Shown piece after piece: positions 1-6,757 of a stretch of 16,348 bases of DNA. Made by a program: the position numbers and the translations under genes. Source of the stretch: CAYHOI01 sp964358175 (GTDB taxonomy: Bacteria > Margulisbacteria > Riflemargulisbacteria > GWF2-35-9). The first letter of the stretch is position 1. Each line of letters opens with the position of its first letter. Under the pieces are notes generated by a model that searched no databases, was not told the DNA's origin, and saw only the letters and a list, made by a program, of their open reading frames with translations. The DNA lies in the NCBI GenBank assembly GCA_964358175.1, contig CAYHOI010000038.1, forward strand, positions 1-16,348, read 5' to 3'.

Positions 1-115
1 GGGAAGAGAGTACATTCCTAATAATGCTGTCGACCGAAAGGGTATTGGCGAAAATACTTCCAATATTTGCAGAAAGAATTATCATTCCAATTAATAAAGG
101 TCTAAATATGTACAT
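1..115 (-). CDS. N-terminus of a secreted protein, probably a TolC/CzcC-family outer-membrane efflux component (partial)
   Basis: Reading the minus strand from the ATG at 115, 38 codons stay open to the left edge, so the gene is cut off. The product begins MYIFRPLLIGMIILSANIGS and then IFANTLSVDSIIRNVLSS. This looks like a signal peptide with likely cleavage after the Ala of IFA, followed by a segment similar to the opening helix of TolC/CzcC proteins, where a pattern like 'TLSLEDALRLALENNP' is usual. The start is supported by GGAGGTG at 128-122, six bases from the ATG. If the family call is right, the product is the outer-membrane channel of a tripartite efflux pump, perhaps for metals or small molecules, with partners lying outside the window. 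Exported is well supported; TolC-like is inference from about 18 residues. Confidence 0.55.
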   Translation of the reverse strand, partial: MYIFRPLLIGMIILSANIGSIFANTLSVDSIIRNVLSS

Positions 116-118
116 TAG

Positions 119-193
119 CTACACCTCCAGTGACCGTGGAATCGCTGAAAAAATTACTTCCAACACGATGATTGCTATTACTCCATTTACCAT
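119..193 (-). CDS. possible 24-residue hydrophobic leader or small membrane peptide
   Basis: An ATG at 193 is preceded by GGAGG at 205-201 with a seven-base gap, a strong ribosome binding site. It opens a 24-codon frame, MVNGVIAIIVLEVIFSAIPR followed by SLEV, ending with TAG at 121-119. The ATG of the next gene lies three bases further on and in the same frame, and that gene's Shine-Dalgarno (128-122) lies within the last codons of this ORF. The peptide is mostly hydrophobic and could span a membrane once. It may be a real small protein, a translational-coupling leader for the efflux gene, or chance. I recognise no family. Confidence 0.3.
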   Translation of the reverse strand: MVNGVIAIIVLEVIFSAIPRSLEV

Positions 194-220
194 TTTTATT
201 CCTCCAAAAATGTATTGTTG

Positions 221-226
221 TTTATA
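221..226 (-). promoter_or_regulatory. possible -10 element for the left-edge efflux transcript
   Basis: On the minus strand TATAAA (226-221) lies about 28 bases before the ATG at 193, so transcription would start near 214 with a short leader holding the GGAGG at 205-201. The upstream -35 region is poor (ATTTCA at 17-base spacing), so an activator would be needed if this is a promoter. It rests on one hexamer and is weak. Confidence 0.22.
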
Positions 227-321
227 TGTTTTAGAAACAAGTGTGAAATAGGCCGTTTTTGTTAAGGGTAGCAGTCAGCTGAAAGAGCTTTTCCAACTAG
301 CTTAACAGTAGGGACGATTAA

Positions 322-585
322 CTACGAGAAGTTGGGCGGTCGATCGATACCAGAGATAAACGCTGATTCATAGAAGACATCGCGTATGTGAACAATACCT
401 TCGATCGTAAGACTAGCCAACATCCTAGGTGCAACTGTGGAAACATTAGCGAAGCAACCATGCGTACAACATAGAACACAATGGGTTGAGTCATCTTCGG
501 CTGGGGGTGAGCTACTGGTGCTACAAAGACTTAGCGACGCGAATAAGAAGGATAGAACCAACAACCCCAATATGATTTTTTTCAT
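322..585 (-). CDS. small exported Cys-rich protein of unknown function
   Basis: The 87-residue product has a clear export signal, MKKIILGLLVLSFLFASLSL, ending near Cys21. Serine, proline and acidic residues follow, then a cysteine-histidine cluster (residues ~35-44, THCVLCCTHGCF, four Cys and two His) and a C-terminus ending in DRPPNFS. LSLC is not a canonical lipobox, so lipoprotein status is doubtful. Small exported proteins with a Cys/His cluster and an 'RPP' C-terminal end are, from memory, often found beside heavy-metal RND efflux operons. That fits the TolC/CzcC-like start downstream on the same strand, about 130 bases beyond the 24-codon ORF, and suggests a metal-binding periplasmic role. 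The start at 585 has a weak AAGAGA-type site upstream. The reading frame is convincing; the function is inference. Confidence 0.62.
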   Translation of the reverse strand: MKKIILGLLVLSFLFASLSLCSTSSSPPAEDDSTHCVLCCTHGCFANVSTVAPRMLASLTIEGIVHIRDVFYESAFISGIDRPPNFS

Positions 586-657
586 CGTGGTTAGTATCTC
601 TTAATTCCATTTCCTTGTCTATATGCTTGCTAGAGTATCTACTCAGGCTTAATGGGC

Positions 658-1995
658 CTACGGAACCAGCTTTGTCGAAATATAATCCCCCATAATCTTA
701 ATCATATAGTCTAATTTTTCAGAGGTCATTCCCGGGTAAACCCCCACCCAAAACCCATTATTCATGATTTTATCCGTTTGAGTAAGCTCCCCGTGAACCC
801 TATAGTCCACGTTTTCCTTCAAATCTTGAAAAACGGGATGCCGAAGAATATTGCCCGCAAAAAGATTTCTGGTTTGAATATTGGCTTTTTCAAGATGTCC
901 GACGATGTCATTTCTGGAAAAGGGACACGAATCATTCAGGATTAGCATAAAGCCGAACCAGCTCGGCACAGCTTGGGGTAAAACAGAAGTAAACGTAAAG
1001 AAATTTTTGTATTTAGAAAGATGTTTCACCAGATAACGGTGGTTTTCTATGCGTCTTTCGATGACTAGGGGAAGTTTTTTGAGCTGGGCACATCCGATGG
1101 CAGCCTGCATATCTGTGGCCTTTAGGTTATATCCGAGATGACTGTAGACATATTTATGGTCATAACCGGGAGGCAGTGATCCAAACTGTTGCTTAAAGCG
1201 ATTATTGCAGGTATCATCTTTGCCACTGTCACACCAGCAGTCGCGACCCCAATCGCGCATGGATAACATGATTTTTTTCAGAAGAGGATTGCTGGTATAT
1301 GTCGCACCGCCTTCGCCCATGGTTAAATGATGTGGCGGGTAAAAACTACTCGTGCCGATGTCCCCAAAACTTCCCGTATATTTGCCATTAAAAGTTGATC
1401 CGAGCGCATCACAATTATCTTCAATAAGCCACAGATGATAGTTCTTGCATATTTTTGCAACAGCTTCGACATCGAATGGGTTGCCCAAGGTGTGGGCGAT
1501 CATGACGGCTTTAGTCTTGGACGTGATCGCCTGTTCAAGTGCATGAGTATTAATATTCTGTGTGTCGAGTTCAACATCCACAAACACAGGAACAGCACCA
1601 TATTGAAGGATAGGGGCGATAGTTGTTGGGAACCCAGCAGCGACGGTAATAACCTCATCACCACGAAGAATCCGGCGTTCCTTCAGCAAAGGGGAGGTCA
1701 GAGCCATGAACGCCAAAAGATTTGCTGAGGAGCCTGAATTTACAAGCAGTGACCAGCGGACACCGAGAAACTTTGCAAGTTCTGATTCAAATTGGACAGA
1801 GTAGTGACCATACGTGAGCCAAAATTCAAGAGAGCTATCTACAAGATTGACCAGTTCATTTTCGTCGAAATAACGACCCCCATAATTTATTCTTGATTTG
1901 CCTGGAATAAATGTCTGCTCAGGAAATGAAACTTGATGATATTCTTTTACCAAGGCTAGAATGGATTGTTTAAGGTCATCAGATGTTTTTCTCAT
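658..1995 (-). CDS. rfbH: CDP-4-keto-6-deoxy-D-glucose 3-dehydrase (E1, PMP and [2Fe-2S] dependent)
   Basis: This cytoplasmic enzyme removes the C3 hydroxyl of CDP-4-keto-6-deoxyglucose, the committed step to 3,6-dideoxyhexoses (abequose, paratose, tyvelose, ascarylose) of O-antigens. It belongs to the DegT/DnrJ/EryC1 aminotransferase fold, but the PLP-binding lysine is replaced by histidine in SFYPPHHLTMGEGG (His about 222), the hallmark of E1. The iron-sulfur cysteines of the family are present: EDNCDALGS (about 195) and RDWGRDCWCDSGKDDTC (about 253, 255 and 263). Length (445 aa) is normal. I place the start at 1995, not at the longer in-frame ATG at 2007: GGAG at 2005-2002 sits six bases before it, and it overlaps the stop of rfbG as TAATG, giving translational coupling. 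The reductase partner E3 is not in the window. Confidence 0.93.
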   Translation of the reverse strand: MRKTSDDLKQSILALVKEYHQVSFPEQTFIPGKSRINYGGRYFDENELVNLVDSSLEFWLTYGHYSVQFESELAKFLGVRWSLLVNSGSSANLLAFMALTSPLLKERRILRGDEVITVAAGFPTTIAPILQYGAVPVFVDVELDTQNINTHALEQAITSKTKAVMIAHTLGNPFDVEAVAKICKNYHLWLIEDNCDALGSTFNGKYTGSFGDIGTSSFYPPHHLTMGEGGATYTSNPLLKKIMLSMRDWGRDCWCDSGKDDTCNNRFKQQFGSLPPGYDHKYVYSHLGYNLKATDMQAAIGCAQLKKLPLVIERRIENHRYLVKHLSKYKNFFTFTSVLPQAVPSWFGFMLILNDSCPFSRNDIVGHLEKANIQTRNLFAGNILRHPVFQDLKENVDYRVHGELTQTDKIMNNGFWVGVYPGMTSEKLDYMIKIMGDYISTKLVP

Positions 1996-3104
1996 TATTT
2001 GCTCCATCTTATATTTTTCTTTGTAGCGATAGATATATATTCGCTTAGCTGTCTTTCACTGAAATCGCGCATATTGGAGGTTGGGTTGGCGGAAAAATGC
2101 TTGTACCATTTGACGGTCATGTCAATGCTTTTGGGAATGGTCAGCAACCCTTCCCACTGTAATTTTCCTCTGGATTTTGTGCAGTCGAGGTGAAGCAGTC
2201 CTGCCTCGTGAAGTGCATGAGGATCTGAAACGTCTACCCATTGACCACCCCCCCAGGATTTAATCACATGGTCTGCGACCTCGCTAACCGGGAACAATCG
2301 ATCAGTTTGAGGGCCGAAGTTCCAGGCTCCGGAAAAGAGATCAGACTTTGCCACTTGTGTGCCTAGCCAGAGATATCCTGAGACTGGTTCAAGGACATGT
2401 TGCCAGGGGCGAACTGCCCTTGGATTGCGAACCTGTATGGGTTGATTGTTCATGAGAGATCGTATGGAGTCGGTCATGATTCGATCCTTGCACCAATCGC
2501 CTCCGCCAATAACATTTCCAGCACGAGCTGAAGCGACTAGGGCAGGGTGCCCCCCAGTTTTTTGATTAAAAAAAGAGCGTCGATAAGCGGCAGTGACGAG
2601 CTCTGCGCCAGCTTTGCTGGAGCTGTAGGGATCATAGCCACCCAGTGCATCGGTTTCTACGTATCCTCTCTGTTGTTCGACATTTTCATAACATTTATCG
2701 GTAGTGATAATAATGATGGCTTGAAGCGAGGGGATCTGTCTTGCCGCTTCGAGAAGATAGGCCGTTCCCATGATGTTGGTTTCATAGGTTTCGATGGGAT
2801 GAAGGTAGGATGCTCTCACAAGGGGTTGAGCCGCCAAATGGAAGATAATTTCGGGTTGGATCTCGGTGATCGTTTTTGACAGTATTTCGAGATTTCTGAT
2901 ATCGGCAAGGGTGGAGTGAACCGCATCATCCAAATGTATCGCATTGTAGTGATCGTCAGGGGTGTAGGGAGCGAGTGCATACCCAAAGACCTCCGCGCCA
3001 AGCTGTGTAAGCCATAATGAAAGCCAAGAGCCTTTGAAGCCCGTATGCCCGGTAACGAGGACTCGTTTATTGTTGTAAAAATTCTTGAACATGTGCTGAG
3101 TCAT
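1995..3104 (-). CDS. rfbG: CDP-glucose 4,6-dehydratase
   Basis: This NAD-dependent extended short-chain dehydrogenase converts CDP-D-glucose to CDP-4-keto-6-deoxy-D-glucose, the substrate of the RfbH encoded next. The 369-aa product shows the family motif GHTGFKGSWLSLWL near the N-terminus (Rossmann glycines about 19-25), ITTDKCYEN (about 133-141, catalytic Thr and Asp/Lys region) and YDPYSSSK (Tyr160/Lys164, YxxxK), and the length is normal. Two starts are possible: ATG 3104 and ATG 3092 (which gives MFKNFYNNKRVLVTG). Neither has a Shine-Dalgarno. A TATAAT at 3108-3103 overlaps the first ATG, which makes 3092 attractive. The gene is divergent from the glycoside hydrolase at 3229. The CDP-glucose-forming enzyme RfbF, usually adjacent, is absent here. 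Confidence 0.93.
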   Translation of the reverse strand: MTQHMFKNFYNNKRVLVTGHTGFKGSWLSLWLTQLGAEVFGYALAPYTPDDHYNAIHLDDAVHSTLADIRNLEILSKTITEIQPEIIFHLAAQPLVRASYLHPIETYETNIMGTAYLLEAARQIPSLQAIIIITTDKCYENVEQQRGYVETDALGGYDPYSSSKAGAELVTAAYRRSFFNQKTGGHPALVASARAGNVIGGGDWCKDRIMTDSIRSLMNNQPIQVRNPRAVRPWQHVLEPVSGYLWLGTQVAKSDLFSGAWNFGPQTDRLFPVSEVADHVIKSWGGGQWVDVSDPHALHEAGLLHLDCTKSRGKLQWEGLLTIPKSIDMTVKWYKHFSANPTSNMRDFSERQLSEYISIATKKNIRWSK

Positions 3105-3108
3105 TATA
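3103..3108 (-). promoter_or_regulatory. consensus -10 hexamer overlapping the rfbG start
   Basis: TATAAT lies on the minus strand at 3108-3103, sharing bases with the ATG at 3104. The -35 region 17 bases upstream (TTTAGC) is poor. If used, transcription would begin near 3096 and the ATG at 3092 would be almost leaderless, consistent with the lack of any Shine-Dalgarno. No other good promoter is visible between 3109 and 3228 on this strand. Confidence 0.35.
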
Positions 3109-3165
3109 ACCGAAATGTAAGAAATGCTAAAATAATTTTACCGTGTGGTCTATCCCATGCTAAGA

Positions 3166-3193
3166 TTGAGTTGCGAATCATAGTAAGGATTAT
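3166..3193 (+). promoter_or_regulatory. weak promoter candidate for the glycoside hydrolase gene
   Basis: TTGAGT (3166-3171), 16 bases, then GATTAT (3188-3193), each matching the sigma-70 consensus at four of six positions. It lies in the 124-base divergent gap between rfbG and the glycoside hydrolase. Low confidence. Confidence 0.22.
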
Positions 3194-3228
3194 CATATCC
3201 GCAGACGTCCTTTTGAGGTGAATGTTTC

Positions 3229-5304
3229 ATGAAAATAAGGTGGTTATTGACCCTTCTGCTTGCCTTGATGGTCATCATCGTTTTGACAAGATTTTTGATT
3301 CGAAAACCCGTTTCAGTTGTTTCGTTACAAATCATAGTAAGTGGAGTCAGCAGTAATGTGGCTTCGGTTATTGTTGAGGCTCGCCAAGACGACAAAGTGG
3401 TAACGGGTAACGCGCTCGCAAACGGTGAAGTCGTGTCGCTAAACCTCCGAGTTCCAATAGGAAAAAACCTTCTGACTGCTAAAGCAGTAGATTCTAAGGG
3501 TACGGTGCTTCAATCTACTTATGTTTTAGCGACTATATCCTCGCCGAATATGTTGGTTCACCTGTATTACTACGGGTTTACGTTCCCTGATTTTGTGGTT
3601 GCTACGGGCAAAGATCTGACGACACAAGAGGGGCGAATGATTTACTTGAAAGGCTATGGGCTTGCGAATGGGGTCTATGGTTTATCTAGTCCCGCAGTGC
3701 TGTTGGGAAACGCCCCTCAGCGAATTACCGAAAAGGATTATGTGAAAATTAAGGAGAGTGGAGCCAATTCGGTTCGCTTCTACCTCCAGTATGATTGGAT
3801 GGATGAGAAAAACAAGAGGGATCTGTTTACATACCTTGATGAGCAAGTTTCTTTTGCGCGTCAACATCAGATTTATATTGTTCTGAGTTTACATTTTTTT
3901 GGGATAGCCTCTGACGTAGCCCAGAAAAAGGCCGACGGGTTTTACCGGGGGGATCTCTATCAAAACGGATATGATATTGTTCGTTTCTGGCGTGAGCTGT
4001 CCCTCCGATATCACTATGAAACTACCATTGCAGGATATGACATCCTCAATGAGCCGGATTGTACCAGAAAGTTTAAGGAAACAGATTTGTATGCTTTGTA
4101 CGATCAAGTTATTCGAGCCATTCGAAAAAATGGTGACGATCATCTGGTGATGGTCAGTGACCCTGTCCAAAAGTGGGAAACTCCTACCGCAGACGTTTAT
4201 GACATCAAAGGTTCTTTCAAGAAACTTTCAGATAAAAACGTGATGTACGAATATCACCTGTATCAGCCCATTGAGTTTACCCATCAAGGGTTTTTTGAAA
4301 GTCCTTTCTTTTCATTGGGGGCTCATTATCCGTTTAAACGAATGAATGCTGTTTATAAAAGTGGATATTATTCAAATCCGTACTGGGGTGATACCAAAGG
4401 TGAATGGAAGCATTATGTCGGGAATTGGGTAAATTTGTCTCGACAGCTCAACGGGGCAGTTCAAGCAACAGGCGATGTGTTTTCGATTAATCTTGCGGCA
4501 GGGAAAACGACTGGCCGAGTCTGGTTTGATGATATTGTTCTGGAGAAAAGGAAAGTTAAGACCAACAAGATTACCAAACTGCAAGTGCCAAATTCTGGCC
4601 TGACTGAGAGTAAGGACTATACCGGATGGGTGGCGGATCCTAAGCCGTCAAAGGCACCGGCGAATTGGTACGCAATGTCGAATCCAGAGAGCACAGGTGT
4701 GCTTTTCGAGTGGGATAAAACGGTGAATCATTCAGGAGATGGCTCTGGAGGATCGCTTCTCATCGATGGGCGGAAGGCGCAATGGGGGAGTGACAATCCT
4801 TGGGCACGATGGGCTCAGGATGGCGGTGCAGTGAGTACGTATTACCCTGTTGAGCCGAATACCGAGTACAGGGCATCGTGTTGGGTTAAGGTAGAAGGTG
4901 ACGTTGGAAATAGTGCCTCTGTCGCGTTTGGTGTGATGTCTAAAAAGCCCCAGAAAATAGACAAGGCATATCTTGATCATTTTATTAAAACCTATTACGA
5001 GCAATGGGGCGAAAAGAATGAAGTTCCGCTCTATTGCGGGGAATTTGGCCTGACAAATCCCTCAACACTTCAGCAAAATAAATCTCGAACCAGTAATGTG
5101 GATCAGATCCGATGGGTCGAGGATGTGGTAGACATTCTGAATCGCCGAACGAAACATTGGGCCTATCACAGTTACAAGAGTTATGCCAATCGTCCAGATT
5201 TGTTCGGTCTTTTTGATGAAGGAATGGAGGACATTCCTCTTCAGGCTGTTATTAAAAAAGGGATCAATTCTTCTGAGGGTGGAGTGAGCAATAATTTGCA
5301 TTAA
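3229..5304 (+). CDS. membrane-anchored GH5-like glycoside hydrolase with inserted beta-sandwich domain
   Basis: The 691-aa protein begins with an N-in membrane anchor (residues 5-23), then a beta-rich Ig-like segment (about 28-105) and a TIM-barrel resembling GH5 (clan A) beta-glycosidases. Residues matching the family are Arg183, His222, Asn274-Glu275 in DILNEP (acid/base), His343 and Tyr345 in YEYHLYQP, Glu605 in LYCGEFGL (nucleophile) and Trp644. Between strands 6 and 7, about 230 residues (350-580) are inserted. They hold a typical end of a CBM4/9-like jelly roll (GRVWFDDIVLEK, 429-440) followed by what looks like the beginning of one (GGSLLIDG, then VEPNTEYRASCWVKVEG). The substrate is probably a beta-linked polysaccharide on the periplasmic face, perhaps a self-made exopolysaccharide; this is inference. 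GAGGTGA eight bases before the ATG supports the start. Both catalytic glutamates are present, so activity is expected. Confidence 0.85.
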   Translation: MKIRWLLTLLLALMVIIVLTRFLIRKPVSVVSLQIIVSGVSSNVASVIVEARQDDKVVTGNALANGEVVSLNLRVPIGKNLLTAKAVDSKGTVLQSTYVLATISSPNMLVHLYYYGFTFPDFVVATGKDLTTQEGRMIYLKGYGLANGVYGLSSPAVLLGNAPQRITEKDYVKIKESGANSVRFYLQYDWMDEKNKRDLFTYLDEQVSFARQHQIYIVLSLHFFGIASDVAQKKADGFYRGDLYQNGYDIVRFWRELSLRYHYETTIAGYDILNEPDCTRKFKETDLYALYDQVIRAIRKNGDDHLVMVSDPVQKWETPTADVYDIKGSFKKLSDKNVMYEYHLYQPIEFTHQGFFESPFFSLGAHYPFKRMNAVYKSGYYSNPYWGDTKGEWKHYVGNWVNLSRQLNGAVQATGDVFSINLAAGKTTGRVWFDDIVLEKRKVKTNKITKLQVPNSGLTESKDYTGWVADPKPSKAPANWYAMSNPESTGVLFEWDKTVNHSGDGSGGSLLIDGRKAQWGSDNPWARWAQDGGAVSTYYPVEPNTEYRASCWVKVEGDVGNSASVAFGVMSKKPQKIDKAYLDHFIKTYYEQWGEKNEVPLYCGEFGLTNPSTLQQNKSRTSNVDQIRWVEDVVDILNRRTKHWAYHSYKSYANRPDLFGLFDEGMEDIPLQAVIKKGINSSEGGVSNNLH

Positions 5305-5311
5305 ATGAGTA

Positions 5312-5340
5312 TTGAAATCACTTTGACTGGTGGCTATACT
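5312..5340 (+). promoter_or_regulatory. sigma-70-type promoter for the FmdB-MoxR-Bat operon
   Basis: TTGAAA (5312-5317), a 17-base spacer, then TATACT (5335-5340). Each hexamer matches the consensus at five of six positions at ideal spacing. Transcription would begin near 5347 and give a leader of about 134 bases before the zinc-ribbon gene. This is the best-looking promoter in the window. Confidence 0.6.
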
Positions 5341-5375
5341 TAGACATTATTGTTTTTCGGCTAGGAATGAGGAGC

Positions 5376-5402
5376 GACGCTTACTGTGTGTGGGCAAGCG
5401 TC
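5376..5402 (+). other. stem-loop in the leader of the FmdB-MoxR-Bat transcript
   Basis: GACGCTT (5376-5382) pairs perfectly with AAGCGTC (5396-5402) around a 13-base loop. No run of T follows, so it is not an intrinsic terminator. It may be a leader structure of the operon mRNA or chance. I recognise no riboswitch class. Confidence 0.3.
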
Positions 5403-5480
5403 CTTCGACGTAGCTCAGGAACCAAGGCGAAGCAAGACCGAAAACAAATTTTAGTAGAGAATAGTAATGAGGAGGGTAAC

Positions 5481-5732
5481 ATGCCACAATATCATTATCG
5501 CTGTGAAGAATGTGAGCATGAATTTGACATGCGTCAAAGTATTCATGATCCTACACTTTCTACATGCACCGTTTGTCACGGGGCAGTCCATCGAGTGATT
5601 CAAAGCGGTGTAGGAATTGCTTTCAAAGGAACTGGCTTTCACAAGAACGACTATCAGTCCAAGTCGGAGAAATCAGAAACCCCGACGACGCCATCTGCAC
5701 CGGCTACACCGAAAGAAACGAACCAGAAATAA
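5481..5732 (+). CDS. FmdB-family zinc-ribbon protein
   Basis: This 83-residue protein starts MPQYHYRCEECEHEFDM, the usual opening of FmdB-type putative regulatory proteins. Two knuckles (CEEC at about 8-11, CTVC at about 31-34) would bind one zinc ion. The middle IQSGVGIAFKGTGFHKNDY is also typical of the family, and the tail is low-complexity, rich in Pro, Thr, Ser and Lys. The start at 5481 has GGAGGG just upstream. An in-frame extension to 5367 is rejected because the family begins at MPxYxYxC. The family's job is unknown; a nucleic-acid or regulatory role is often proposed. It is the first gene of the MoxR/Bat operon, 21 bases before moxR. Confidence 0.85.
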   Translation: MPQYHYRCEECEHEFDMRQSIHDPTLSTCTVCHGAVHRVIQSGVGIAFKGTGFHKNDYQSKSEKSETPTTPSAPATPKETNQK

Positions 5733-5753
5733 AAAAGGGGAGGGGACGCTCGT

Positions 5754-6746
5754 ATGGCTACAGTGGAAGAACTTAATCAGCGTATCCAGAGAGAGGCTCA
5801 GTTGCTCATCCGAGTGAGAGATGAGGTGGGGAAAGTCATTGTCGGCCAGCACGACATGATTGAGCGAATTCTGATTGCCTTGATTAGCGGTGGACATGTT
5901 CTCTTAGAGGGTGTGCCAGGACTTGCTAAAACTTTGACCATAAAGACAATATCCCAAGTCGTCAGCGGAACTTTTCGTCGAATTCAATTTACACCAGATT
6001 TGCTTCCGGCAGATATTGTTGGAACAATGATTTATAATCCCAAGGACATGACCTTCTTTACCAAAAAAGGCCCTCTTTTTGCCAATATTATTTTGGCCGA
6101 TGAAATCAATCGTTCCCCTGCAAAGGTTCAATCCGCTTTGTTGGAAGCCATGCAGGAACGTCAGGTGACGATTGGAGATGATACGTTTATGCTTCCATCT
6201 CCTTTTTTTGTGTTGGCGACACAGAATCCTATTGAACAAGAAGGAACCTATCCTTTGCCAGAAGCCCAGATTGATCGCTTTATGCTTAAGCTAAATGTTA
6301 CTTATCCTTCTGACAAGGAAGAAAAGCAAATTCTCGACCAGCAGGAGCATCGCGCTTCCTCAACTCCTGATGTGAAGCTGGTCTTATCTTTGGAGGATAT
6401 TGCGCGACTCCAGCAATTGACTCGCGACATCTATATCGATGATAAATTGAAGCAATACATTGTGGACATCGTGGCCGCAACTCGTACGCCTGAGCGTTAT
6501 GGGCTTGGGAAAATCAAAGCATTTATTGGGTTTGGTGCTTCACCCCGCGCTTCTATTTATTTAATGCAATCGGCTAAAGCCTATGCGTTCCTTTCGCAAA
6601 GGGGGTATGTGATTCCTGATGACATTAAATTTCTCGCAAAAGACGTTTTGCGTCACAGAATTATCCTGTCTTATGAAGCACAGGCAGAGCAGATCCTTGT
6701 CGAAACTATTATTGAGGATGTTTTGAAACAGATTGACGTCCCCTAG
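5754..6746 (+). CDS. moxR: MoxR-family AAA+ ATPase
   Basis: This 330-aa cytoplasmic ATPase has Walker A GVPGLAKT (53-60), Walker B ILADEINR (113-120), sensor-1 LATQNP (Asn158), the MoxR signature EQEGTYPLPEAQIDRF (161-176, with the likely arginine finger Arg175) and a C-terminal helical lid (about 200-330). Length matches the family. MoxR proteins are thought to act as chaperone-like remodelers that insert metals or activate partner proteins, working with vWA-domain proteins encoded beside them, exactly the arrangement here. A strong GGGGAGGGG lies about eight bases before the ATG. It is followed 11 bases later by the DUF58 gene. The client is unknown. Confidence 0.95.
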   Translation: MATVEELNQRIQREAQLLIRVRDEVGKVIVGQHDMIERILIALISGGHVLLEGVPGLAKTLTIKTISQVVSGTFRRIQFTPDLLPADIVGTMIYNPKDMTFFTKKGPLFANIILADEINRSPAKVQSALLEAMQERQVTIGDDTFMLPSPFFVLATQNPIEQEGTYPLPEAQIDRFMLKLNVTYPSDKEEKQILDQQEHRASSTPDVKLVLSLEDIARLQQLTRDIYIDDKLKQYIVDIVAATRTPERYGLGKIKAFIGFGASPRASIYLMQSAKAYAFLSQRGYVIPDDIKFLAKDVLRHRIILSYEAQAEQILVETIIEDVLKQIDVP

Positions 6747-6757
6747 CCAATGGAAAT

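Noticed and set aside
24..251. 75-codon open frame on the plus strand
   Set aside because: It has no ribosome binding site or family pattern, while the opposite strand has two strong SD/start pairs and a signal peptide.
633..644. GAGTATCTACTC inverted repeat between rfbH and the Cys-rich gene
   Set aside because: A 5-bp stem with a 2-base loop and no T-run is too weak to call a terminator or operator.
3176..3343. AATCATAGTAAG occurs at about 3176 and again at about 3332
   Set aside because: Two copies of a 12-base string, one within coding sequence, with no further array; probably chance.
5376..5402. Stem-loop as an intrinsic terminator of the glycoside hydrolase gene
   Set aside because: No T-run follows, and it lies downstream of the operon's promoter candidate.
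5367..5480. In-frame N-terminal extension of the FmdB-type protein
   Set aside because: The family begins at MPxYxYxC and a GGAGGG site precedes 5481; the extension has no family resemblance.
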